From contig JAYKKM010000047.1 of assembly GCA_035772405.1 (NCBI GenBank), positions 6,881,501 through 6,945,500 on the forward strand: a stretch of DNA of 64,000 bases. The letters run 5' to 3'. Positions within the stretch are counted from its first letter, which is position 1. Every line of letters starts with the position of its first letter. The notes beneath the pieces were generated by a model that had not been told where the DNA came from, made no database searches, and worked only from the letters and a program-made list of their open reading frames with translations. This stretch comes from Chrysogorgia sp. JL179-B06 (lineage: Eukaryota; Cnidaria; Anthozoa; Scleralcyonacea; Chrysogorgiidae). Position numbers and translations under genes: made by a program. Of this stretch, positions 9,430-20,200 are shown in pieces.

Positions 9430-11280
9430 TTGGTAATCATGCACACATGCCCTTATCTTGGGGAGTTGCTGCGATAGTGGGCCCCCTCTTGAAATATTTT
9501 TCGAAGTTTTTGCACAGAGTTCGCTCCATATTTCGTCCAATCTCGGACAACCAAAGGTTTGTAGGAATATCTACCCTGTAAGAATATCTCGGTAGCACGA
9601 TCTTGAATGCGCGTACGTTTTTGTACTCGCTCCACCTCATCTGAGAGATACAAGGACAAGGCGTGGTGCCACACAGCACAGCAATACTCCAAAACAGACC
9701 GGATCAGTGCAACGTAAATGCGAGGAGGTCTGGAACACCCCCTCGGCGTAACACCCGGAGGATATGAAGGCGTTTGGAGGCCTTGGAGATGACAGCGCTG
9801 ACGTGGTTCCATTTTAGGTTATTCTGAATCACCAGCCCGAGCACTTTGTGAGAGGAAACGAGTTCCAGAGCTTGACCATCAATGTGCAGTTGTGTTAGCT
9901 GGGGCATTACCCTAAGATAGCTTCTCTTTGAACTTTTTTGTGTTAAGCTTCATCCAGTTGATTGAGCTCCATGAGACTATGTTGTCGAGGCTGGACTGGA
10001 TAGTCGAGTCGAGTTCGAAACATCATCCACATACTTCCAAATGCTGGTATCTTGTGAGGAAATGTTCAAGTTGTTGATCATCACCAGGAACAATATAGGG
10101 CCAATTAGCTTGGTCCCCTGAGGGACACCAGCAGATATTGGAAGCCAGTCTGAGATCGCTTCTCCAAGCCTGACACGTTGCCACCGGTTTGTCAGAAAGC
10201 TTATAATCCACGGTATCAGAGATCTTCGAACTCCCAAATCTATAAGTTTTTCTATTAGCACGTTGTACCCTATGCGGTCAAAAGCTTTATAATAGTCAAG
10301 AAAGCAGAGGCGGAGATGGTTTCCAGGAGAGTATAGGTACGAGAGCCACGTGTGAACTACAGTATATCTAAGAGGCAATAAGTTGAGGAAGTCCCTTTCA
10401 AGCATCCAAACTGTCTTGGGTCGATTTTATCTCTGACGTCATATATCAACCATGTGACGACAAAATCGTGCAAGATCTTAGACAAACATGGTGTCAGTGA
10501 AATTAGCCTAGTGTCGCCCTCGTTGGTGGGTGGTTGTACCTTCAGGATGGGTGTAATGTTGGAGGCTTTCCAGATTGCCGGTACAATGCCAGATGTAAGA
10601 GATGCATTGAAGATGGTGGTAACTGGCTCGGCTCATAGGCAAACTCCTTCACAATACGGCACGGCATGTTATCTGGGCCGTGAGCTTTGAAAGGTTTAGT
10701 TGCGAGCAGTTTATTGCGGACTTCGTGGAACTGGATGGTAGGGACACATTCGGGAGCAGGGAAGAATGCTGGCAGCGTGCTTACGTCAAGTGGAGGGATG
10801 TCGGCATTAACTGAAACATAGAACTCATTTAAGGTGTTAACAAGTTCCTGCTGACTCATAGTTCTCCCATCGTGCTCCAATGAGAAATGAGAAGATTTCA
10901 CAGACCTACCAGACATTTTGTTGACAATGTTCCACCACTTGTGACAGTCATCCTTCCTCAGGTGCTGAACCTTGTTCTTATAGAAAGACTTTTTCTTTGC
11001 TGTGATTTCTTGTTGGACCCATATGGGTATGTTGCCACTGTGAAAAGCTTTCTGTCGGTCTTTGATCATCAACTTGATTTCTGGGGTCATCCATGGCTTG
11101 TCCGACTGGTGACATCTCAGAGTTTTCGCTGGGAATATCTGATCAATGGCCTGTGTTAGTGTGTAGTGAAGGAGATCGCAAGGTCGTCAACAGAAGGACT
11201 GGGGTTTAGCTCGATAAACCAGTCGTGTGTGGTGATCCATCTCCCAAAGGCATCGATTCCAGACCGAGGTTACCGGGAGG
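9430..11280 (-). mobile_element. Decayed non-LTR retrotransposon (LINE)
   Basis: On the minus strand, broken frames line up as a LINE ORF2. The pre-RT region is at 10542-11090 (MTPEIKLMIKDRQKAFHSGN). The RT core is at 9977-10405, with the AF-D motif FLDYYKAFDRIGYN, the motif GVPQGTKLIGPILF and the catalytic YVDD. The C-terminal region is at 9453-9907, with the LGLVIQNNLKWN block and ALIRSVLEYCCAVWH. Several frameshifts and stops separate these pieces, so it is inactive. The endonuclease domain is not visible, so the copy is probably 5'-truncated. The C-terminal signature is of the CR1/Jockey type. Confidence 0.85.
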
Positions 11281-11633
11281 AGAACGTTTTTCCCGACTGA
11301 AACCGGAAATTGGCTGACTTTTGCTATAAAAAAAACCACCGGTAATCATATATACGTGTTCATATGGATATGACTATGAATGGTTTCACTGTACTGATCA
11401 ACTAAATGCGTTAATGAAATAATGAACACAAATAATTTATTATCTATCATGCATTGACGTACTTCCAAACTACTTAGTTATAGTTGCAAACTAAAATTCA
11501 GAAGGCATGAGAACTAATAAATAGCTTTTCCAACGTTATATAATTATAAACAGAGTCAATACACAAATATTGTCAAAAGAAATACGAATCTCTCTTGTTT
11601 TGCTTGCCAAAAATATCAATAATGCATTCCATG
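11281..11633. other. Non-coding stretch
   Basis: AT-rich sequence with no gene, RNA or clear repeat that I can identify. Confidence 0.5.
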
Positions 11634-12712
11634 TCATTTTCCAATGTTTTGTTTGTATATGCACGTTCGATGCACATAAGCGCTATATATACTACACAGG
11701 CGTTCTTGGGCCATTGTAGAGCGAAGGTATGTCTTCACGCGGCGTAAGCCACTGAAAGGACCTCTCAGCAGAGCACGTTTGGCCAAGAAATTTTGAAATA
11801 TCGCTTTCTCAGCTGTTAGGATCGCATTATCCAAGGTATAGAATGAGGAGACCAATGCCAGATTTTTGTCCGATGGGACCACGTTGCATCGGCCAAGGCA
11901 CATAAAATATCTTAATCATTACCCTCAAAGTGTGACTTCATCTCAAGGAGGACTGTGTCCAGGCTCTGGTAATATGTTGTGATGTGGTAATAACTGTCAG
12001 CAGCTGTAGATCGCTGGATTGCTCACGTGTGAGAGCTAGCAACAGACGTGACGGTTTCTTTCTTGACGCCCTAGCATCTTTGAAGGAAAATTTGGAACCT
12101 TAAATTTATTTTTTTATTGTTTGGGACACGATTTCAGCTCTGGACCATACCAGCTGGAAGATTCTTCATTTCGGCACTTGCTCAGTGTTTCGATGGTTGC
12201 ATCAGCATTCTTCTTGACAATAATCACCTCCATATTCTTTCCGTGCAGATAGCCTACTTGCTGGGACTATCCGTATTTGATAGGATCACCTTAAGCACTA
12301 CCCAACCAAATACAAATTTAAAATCACAAATTGCATTTAGCAAGGTCATACTATCAGTGTATGTCTTGGGATCACGGTCCTTCGAAAGAGTAAGGAGTGC
12401 TTGAATTATTCTTGGCATTTGTTCGTCTACAGCCTTCACAGCCTCCCAGCGGCACGACCATCTGGTTACACTCAACGACTTGAGTGTTAAGTTTATATGT
12501 TTCTCATCAATCTCAATGTCCTGGAACATCCTATGGCGCTTCGGACTCGCTTCAAGGAAATTGTAGAGGCTCTGTATCGTTCCAAGGGCATTACGAATTG
12601 GCCCAACGTCAGTCATTGTATCTTGAAATGCGAGATTCAGTAGATTACCATAGCAGTGGACATAAACGCTATAGTCCGTTATGAACACTGCTCATATTTG
12701 CAGCGTTTGTTG
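11634..12712 (-). mobile_element. hAT-like transposase fragment (DUF4371/ZMYM-type)
   Basis: Read on the minus strand, 12254-12712 encodes the middle of a hAT-related transposase: an AANMSS-HNG motif, then YVHCYGNLLNLAFQD, SPKRHRMF and VTRWSCRWEAV. The block at 11634-11903 encodes the dimerisation region (FSGLRRVKTYLRSTMAQERL). Stops and frameshifts separate the parts, so this is a fossil. The 5' side ends abruptly near 12710 against a PLE sequence in the opposite direction. Confidence 0.75.
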
Positions 12713-13676
12713 AAGAGTTGCGTACTCTTGATCTCGTCACCAATAATATTTTCATAGCAAGTTTTGACATCTCTTCACTTTTCACCAATGTCTCACTCAA
12801 TGAAACTATAGATACTATTCATTTTAAAGGGAAATGGCAATAAAAATTAAGTTTATCTTATTTGAAAGAACTTTTAAAATGATATATGAAGACCTTTTAC
12901 AGATTTTCCATATCGTTCTTGGTTCTGTAAATATTTCACTTCTTTTTAACAAAGAACATTGAACATTCCGCCATCTTGGATATGCATAACCATCCTTGGA
13001 TATGCGTGACGTCACAACCAGGGTAGAAATGTTTTTTATATCTGCAATTATCGAGTCATTATAGATGCTAAATCGTAGTTGTTTTTGGGTGTTGTATACT
13101 TTTAAGTGAACTGGCAATCTATTTGAACGCATTCCACTGATATTTGGGCAATTACTTACAACTTTTAGAATGTTTACCCTGGTTTTGACGTCACTTAATT
13201 AGATCTAATTATAAAACAAGATGGCGGATTGCAGATATTTTTGTGAACAGATATTTCAAAAATTAAGGAAGTTACGGGGAAATTTTAAAAGGTCTTCATA
13301 TATTATTTTAAATGTTCTTTCAAATGAGACAAAGAAAATTTTTATTGCCATTTCCCTTTAAGCTTTTTCGTAATTCGACTCACTTTCTTGGTTTCTCGCA
13401 TATTCAGTTTAGGAAACGTTTATCTTTTGCAGTCAAGAATTGTCATTTTCTTTTCAATGGTGTTCTTTATATGAACAAGTCGATGGCGTTGCAATGGGCT
13501 CTCCTTTAGGTCCGTTATTTTCTAATATATTTTATCTTTTCACGAAGGTGGTTGCAGGGTTGGAAAACTGTCCTCTTGAGTTCAAACCCTTGTTTTATCG
13601 TCGTGATGTTGATGATTGTTTTATTGTATTTTGTTCCCAGAATCAAGTTAAACCGTTCATAGATTATTGTATATGA
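12708..13676 (+). mobile_element. Penelope-like element RT fragment, split by a MITE
   Basis: The left part (12708-12823) encodes SFDISSLFTNVSLNETID. The right part (13362-13676) continues with FAVKNCHFLFNGVLY, the motif GVAMGSPLGPLFSNIF and YRRDVDDCFIVF. These are the finger and palm motifs of Penelope-like reverse transcriptases, with VDD in place of the usual YVDD tail. The two parts join exactly across the inserted MITE at 12828-13357. A frameshift near the MGSPLGP motif and truncation at both ends make it inactive. Confidence 0.8.
12828..13357. mobile_element. 530-bp MITE with about 75-bp inverted repeats and TTAA target duplication
   Basis: The ends begin AGGGAAATGGCAATAAAAAT and form an imperfect inverted repeat of roughly 75 bp. 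TTAA flanks both sides (12824-12827 and 13358-13361), as expected of piggyBac-type or other TTAA-specific transposons. There is no transposase. Removing it in thought reconnects the PLE reading frame on either side. Confidence 0.85.
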
Positions 13677-13679
13677 GAT

Positions 13680-14095
13680 ATCCGCTCATGGATGAGGAAC
13701 GATAAACTCTTATTAAATGATGGAAAAACTAATTTTCGTATTATAGGTACTAAACAGCAACTTACCAAAGTCAGTATTTCTCAGATCAACCTAAACATCG
13801 GCGATTCAGCTGTAGATAGGTCGAAGGTTATTAGAAACCTATGATCCTAGTTTGATGAAAAATTCACTATGGAAACGCACGTTACCAATCTATGCAAAAC
13901 AGCCTTTTAGCATCTCTTCAACATTAGAAAAATTAGAAAATACTAATTTCTCGTGACTCAGCAGAGATTCTGATTCATGTATTTATTACCACACGGATGG
14001 ACTATTGCAAGTCTACTGTTTGGATTGCCGCAATATCAACTTGTCAAATTACAACGAGTACAGAACGCAGAGGCCAGGTTTATTTGCAAACTACC
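13680..14095 (+). mobile_element. LINE reverse-transcriptase C-terminal fragment
   Basis: Broken frames encode RSWMRNDKLLLNDGKTNF, then a VIRNL/FDEKFTMETHV block and FGLPQYQLVKLQRVQNAEAR. These match the region after the catalytic motif in CR1-like LINEs. It is a short, inactive fragment with stops. Confidence 0.7.
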
Positions 14096-15984
14096 TACAC
14101 TGTAAAAACAGATTTGTTGAAACAACCAATTTGATAGGTTGTCTCAGACGCATATAACCAATTTTAATGGTTAAATTAACCAAATATTTTGGTTAAAATT
14201 ACCTTAGTTTGGTTGTTTCAACCAATAAATTGAACATGGCGGAGGAGGCAGGTGGGTCTGAGCCGTCAGGTGAAGACCAAGTGATTTCTTTCTTTGGAAA
14301 GAAACTTGATGAGTTAAAGGTTATCGAATTGAAGGAACTTCTTGGACAAAGAGGTTTAAAGAAGTCTGTTAGGAAGAACGAGCTTCGTCAGAGACTACAA
14401 AATGCTATAGCGACTGACGTTAGTGCCGGTCAAGTCGAAGGTGAGAAGTATGATTTTACCCGTAAGGCGATTGCTGATATCTGCCTTGATAAAGAGGGGG
14501 CTTCTTTTATACCTGATCTACCTGGCTATGAGCAGATTAGCTTCCCTTTAAATAGGAAGATCTACTCAAGCGACGGTGTGGCCTTTTGTGAATTTATCAA
14601 CCAAACTTACGACGATGCGGTTCACTGGCAAAGGAATATTTTCAAATTGCCTTCCGGCAAGGCAGGTAAAGCCTTTATTAAATTACAGATGGAGTGGCTG
14701 GCAAGATTCAATAATAAAGATGGTTTTATGGGCATCGCAATGAAAGTATTTATGACCCTACCCATGATTCTTCTTCAAAGAAATTCTCCTCATTCGAAAG
14801 CCAAAGAAAATGCTTCGGTTCTTCTTCGTCGTATTTCAATACGAATGGGGATTTTGATCGTCTGCTTAATGAATGTCGAGAAATACAACGAAATTTGAAG
14901 CCAAGGAAGTCTAAAGGAAACGTGTCTATAACCTTTGCCAAATTGATGCTTCAAGGTAAAACGCATGCGGCTCTACGCTTTCTCAGTGATGAGAATAACG
15001 GTGGGGTCCTTCCGCTGTCAGATGAAGTCCTAGATGCTTTACGCGAGAAACATCCATCTCCTGCTGTTATACAACCAGATAGTCTTCTATTTGGCCCAAT
15101 TATTATAGATCTTCGAGTTATCAAATTTCAAGTTGATTTCAAGCTGGTGCCGAAGCAGCCATTCACGCCATGCAATCCATTTTTGAAGAAGATAATACGC
15201 AGGGTGTTCTACTTATCGATGCGTCAAATGCGTTTAACTGTTTGAACCGACGGGTAGCGCTTCATAACTTTTTGATCATGTGTCCTAGAGCGGCAATTGT
15301 ATTAATTAATACCTACCGGATCCCATCAAGATTATTACTAGCCGGTGGTGGAGAGCTGTTATCACAAGAAGGTACCACTCAGGGAGATCCTCTTGCCATG
15401 CCTTTCTATGCGGTGTCTATTTCGATTCTAATCTACTCTTTAAGGGTCGAGGTGGAATCTGTAAAACAGGTTTGGTATGCCGACGATGCGACTGCGGCTG
15501 GGAATCTTCATCCTTGCTGATTTTCTTAAATCGCCTAATAACTGACGGCGCAAAGTTTGGCTACATCGTTAACCCAAGTAAATCATGGCTTATCCTGAAG
15601 GATTCGTCTGTTCTGTCGAGGGCCGCTGAGCTGTTCAAAGATCTTGACATCCGGATCACAACTGAAGGGCACAGTCTACTTGGAGCAGTTATTGGTTCTT
15701 CTTCCTTTAAAGAAGAATTTGTTGCCAACCATGTTTCAGTATGGTGCAATGAATTAGAAAAACTCAGTATGATCGCCAAATCGCAACCTCAAGCCGCATA
15801 TTGTGCATTCGTTCATGGTTTTAGGCATAAATTTATGTACTATTTAAGAACTATCTCTGATATCTCCGACCTACTCCAGCCAGTTGAAGAAGTAATTGCC
15901 GAAAATTTGTTGCCTACCCTCTTTGATCAAGGAATCTCAGATTTGGACAGGGAAATCTTTGCTCTCCCAACGCGTCATGAGTAG
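14096..15984 (+). mobile_element. SAP-domain and reverse-transcriptase element, decayed
   Basis: A CACTGTAAAAACAG-type sequence near 14100 and AACCAA-rich palindromes precede a reading frame at 14209. Its N-terminus carries a SAP-like DNA-binding helix pair (VIELKELLGQRGLKKSVRKN). Frames at 14895-15984, shifted twice relative to it, encode a reverse transcriptase: [36 protein letters not shown] and the catalytic [10 protein letters not shown], then YCAFVHGFRHKFMYY. The protein stops at ALPTRHE, where the terminal repeat of element C begins. I recognise this as a recurrent retroelement type of marine invertebrates but cannot place it in a named clade. Confidence 0.65.
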
Positions 15985-16140
15985 TATAGAGACTGGCGGT
16001 GCGAGCTCAGTCAACGCCAACCGTAATATAAACGCCAAAACATCACCAAATTTGTGTCGAGCCACAACTCGGCAATGTTTTGGTACTCACGTTTTACAAT
16101 CGACGTTGGTGAGCTCACAGCGCCAGTCTCTGTGCTATTA
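15980..16140. repeat. Terminal foldback palindrome, left end of C
   Basis: The first arm AGTAGTATAGAGACTGGCGG is mirrored by CGCCAGTCTCTGTGCTATTA at the other side, and GAGCTCAGTCAACG is mirrored by CGTTGGTGAGCTC. The whole 161 bp could fold on itself. Related palindromes end the right side of C and the left side of D. Confidence 0.85.
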
Positions 16141-16261
16141 TGGTAATCGTTGGCCAATCTAAACACCCCTCCCACGTTTTCTACTCAATTGATACCAAAT
16201 ATTAAAAAAAATCACAACTTTCGCTAGACTTTACGCTACTTTAGCCATATTTAGAAAAAAT

Positions 16262-17003
16262 AGAAAGTGCCGTTTCAACATTTTCACAAATTTGTCAAAT
16301 CGCGTTTGAAAAATAGCCGTCTCAACATTTTCACAAATTTGTCAAATCGCATTTAAAAAATAATCGTTTCAACATTTTCACAAATTTGTCAAATCGCATT
16401 TAAAAAATAATCGTTTCAACATTTTCACAAATTTGTCAAATCACATTTAAAAAATAATCGTCTCAACATTTTCACAAATTTGTCAAATCGCATTTAAAAA
16501 ATAATCGTTTCAACATTTTCACAAATTTGTCAAATCACGTTTAAAAAATAGTCGTTTCAACATTTTCATAAATTTGTCAAATCACATTTAAAAAATAGTC
16601 GTTTAAACATTTTTACAAATTTATGTATCGTAAAAGTGTCTCACGCGTGATAAAATTGCCACCTGTTATGCAAATTAGATTATTGCCACCTGTTAATAGA
16701 AAGTGTCGTTTCAACATTTTCGTAAATTTGTCAAATCACATTTAAAAATAATCGTTTCGACATTTTCACAAATTTGTCAAATCACATTTAAAAAATAGTC
16801 ATTTCAACATTTTCACAAATTTGTCAAATCACGTTTAAAAAATGGTCATTTCAACATTTTCACAAAATTTGTTAAATCACATTTAAAAAATAGAAAGTGT
16901 TCGTTTCAACATTTTCACAAATTTATGTCAAATCACATTTAAGAAAAGTGGTCGTTTCGTCACTTTCACAAATTTGTGTCAAATCACGTTTAAGAAAAAA
17001 AAA

Positions 17004-17036
<33 letters not shown>

Positions 17037-17245
17037 TAAAAAATAAAAATAAAAAAAAAATAAAAATAAATAAGATTAAATTAAAAAAAACCATTTCAAC
17101 ATTTTCACAAATTTGTGTCAAATCACATTTAAGAAAAAATAGTCGTTTCAACATTTTTACGAATTTATGTATCGTAAAAGTGTCTCACGCGTGATAAAAT
17201 TGCCACCTGTTATGCAAATTAGATTATTGCCACCTGTTAATAATA
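16262..17245. repeat. 47-bp tandem array in the left terminal repeat
   Basis: The unit has the core CAACATTTTCACAAATTTGT followed by CAAATCACATTTAAAAAATA. Copies run from 16262 to about 16620 and again from 16699 to 17160, with an AT-only tract at 16995-17090. A separate block containing TCTCACGCGTGATAAAATTG and ATGCAAATTAGA occurs twice, at 16624-16697 and 17168-17245. Confidence 0.85.
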
Positions 17246-17247
17246 GA

Positions 17248-20200
17248 TTAGTCCGTTTGTTCACTATCTTCAGCGTTATCTCTCACTACAATGTTTTTGT
17301 GACCATATGCGTAGGAGTCAATACCATTTTTTAAAAGGTGTCGTTTATCATCAAAGCAGGATAGCGACACTTTATTAATTTCATAGCTACCGAGCTGATG
17401 CTTGACACTTCTAATAGTCTTCATTGTGTGTCGCAATTGTTTCTCATCAAGTAACACACTTTTGTAATCTTCGTGTCTGATTACCTTTTTAATTATGTTC
17501 TTTCTGATACCTTTAGCAGTTTTCCCACCACCTCCATCCTCTTTCAAATAGCTGTACATCTTACTGCGCAACCCAACAAACTCAACGATGGGTGTTCCAG
17601 CGCACTCGTCTTTCATCTTGCCAATAACTTTCTTGTTCTCTTTGAAAGCGAACGGGTTGTCTGCAGGGTAATCGCTATTATCAAACTTTTCGCGCTCCTC
17701 CATGAAGTCAGAATAAACGTCGTCAGTTTTGATTGTGTACAACAGACTGTCAGTGTCAGTGAAGTGTAATCTGCAGGTATCGCTTGAGTACTTTTTCATG
17801 ATGTAATTATAGTGAAAATCATACATCAGCGTTTTGCTTAAGTCTAGTATGCACATACCCACATATGCAGGTCTATTTAGTGTCAACGTTTCTTTAACCT
17901 TATGGACGGCGACTAAGTTCTCGCTAAATATCTTGCAAGACACAAACGTTGGCTTCGAGACAAGCTTTTCAAATTTCTTCGCAGTGGTCACTAATCTTAC
18001 GTCCACACGCTTCCTCAAGTTTTCCATTGTTTTTCCAAACACACTGTTGTTCATTAACTTGAAGAAGTCCTTCTCGAAAGCGTTCTTAGCCGCGGTTCTT
18101 TTGACTGTATTAAAGTCGATGTACTTGCCCAACCACTTAGACTGGTCAAACTGTAGGACCCTATGAACCTTTTTGATTTTCAATCCAAGATCCATGTACA
18201 ACTGCAGATTTCTATAGTGACACACATACTTTTTTTTGTCCATCAAGTTAGTCACCAGCTTCTTCACACCACCAACACTCACATTAAACTTATTTTTGAT
18301 TTTCATACAGTACGCAGACAACATGTCAACAGTTATTTCCATCTTCTCAGGAGCCAGCGGGTAATCGTTGTGTAGGTCATGCAAATGGGTTGGGTACTCC
18401 AAGTCAACCTCGAGCAGTAAACCTTTTTTACTATTGTTGTGATACTCACGCAGATTAACCTTTTCTATTTCTTTCTTAGTCAACCATTTAAAACCACCCG
18501 TGGGGAGACTTTGGCTCATTGCCCATCCATACAAATTGTTGGCATCAAGGTACATCAAATACTTCGACTCTTTCGATTTATCGTACCCCTTCATGTACTT
18601 ATTATTCGCCACGCCATGTCTGTTGCATATGTAGCTCACACCACCACGCATACCTAATTCTACAAACTGGAACATGTCGATGTCGGACAATAATTCGAGT
18701 TCCACTCCAGTCATCTTTAACATGGCGTCCCAAGCCAATCCGGGCGATGTAAAATAATGACACGGGTCTAATTTGTACTCACGATGGCATGTCTTTCTAA
18801 AGTTCTCAAAAACATCGGCAAGCAAGAGCACATCACTTTTCAAATACAGGTTGTGATACCCACCCATGTTTTCAACGTCGAAGTAGTCCCACACATCGCA
18901 AGCGCGCTCATGCATTTCTTCCGTAATATCTTCATCATTCAGAATATTGTAGAAGTCCTTTTTGGAGGGTAGCTCACATTCGTCGAATTTTTTAAAGGAG
19001 TCCATATAATCATAAGGGTAGACCCCCTTTCTTGTCATAAGTGCCAACCCCTCATCGTGAAACACTTCTGACGTGTATTTGAAAGCGTCCCTTGGTAGGT
19101 TCCTCACCAAGTTGTCTAGACCACTACTCATGAACTGAAAGCTGTCCAAAAACACTAAGTTTTTCCCAAGCATGAACGCCATATACTTCTCCATGTTGTT
19201 TGGTATCACATTTATGTCTTGACCAAACTTGCCAATCTCCTGCATGATGAAATGGCTATCGTAGCCGCGCAAGTTGTGAAAGATCACAGGGATTTTATCA
19301 GTCAACTTAAAGTTCACATTACAATCGCGATGTGCGGACCCTCTGTACTTACCTGACACGTGACAGTGGTCTCTCACTCTAACGTCAGCACCAGTGTACT
19401 CAACACTGCAAATATGGCAACTCTTAGCCTCGTCAAAGTCCTTCTTATCATCATCAGTCAGTATCATTTCTTTGTTAAAGTGACTCTCAGATGTTTCTTT
19501 ACAATACTCAACAATTTCTAACATCTCCCCAATGAACTTGTTGACTGCATTTTCACCGCGATACACTTTTACTGGCTTACTGTACTCGTTGTCGTAGCAA
19601 CAAACTAATTTATACCCATAACCACAGTCAACGTGCCTCTGATAAGCGTTTGTGTAGCTACACTCGCTTGACAGTCTTGTTGTGTGCACCTTCTGTGTGA
19701 TAGCCTCGAAGTCTGCGTACACCACAAATGGTACGTTTAGCTGTCTACTAAAATTCTCGTATTTCACTTTCGCACCTTTTTGCGGCATTTTAATAGCTTG
19801 CTTCCCATTGATGACCAAACATACTTCAATGTGACTTTCGAGCACGTCCGCTCGGGTAAAACACTGCAAACAATACCTACAAAAGTGCTTTCTCGCCTCG
19901 TGCTTTGTCTGCCGATGCATGAATTTGTTGAAGTCACGAATATATACATAATGCTTGTTGCCCACATCATTAGTTATCAACAGTAGGTCCATATGGTCAG
20001 GGTACGCTTCCTTAGAAACGTACACAGGGAATGGCTGCTTATTTTCGTACCCAAAAACATTGATGCTAATTTCGTTAGCCTTTTCGATCTTGTTGTAATC
20101 TTTGAGTGTGACTGGGAAGTCAATTCCGTCATAATTCAGCTCACTGACATGCCTAGCGTACTTTGACGTTCTGTCAGAGTTTTTTCCAACAGGAAATTTG

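Larger units (their letters stand above)
15980..17277 (+). repeat. Left terminal inverted repeat of element C (1.3 kb)
   Basis: It matches the reverse complement of 36221-36959. In order it contains a foldback palindrome (15980-16140), unique sequence with CTAAACACCCCTCCCA, a 47-bp tandem array and a block with CACGCGTGA and GCCACCTGTTA. This repeat continues into the last codons of PolB. The left copy is longer than the right because the block and array occur twice. Confidence 0.9.

Noticed and set aside
15980..17245. Possible CRISPR-like array of 47-bp units
   Set aside because: The whole unit repeats with no unique spacers, it is AT-rich and in an animal genome, and it is mirrored at the other end of the element. 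It is a tandem repeat in a terminal inverted repeat.
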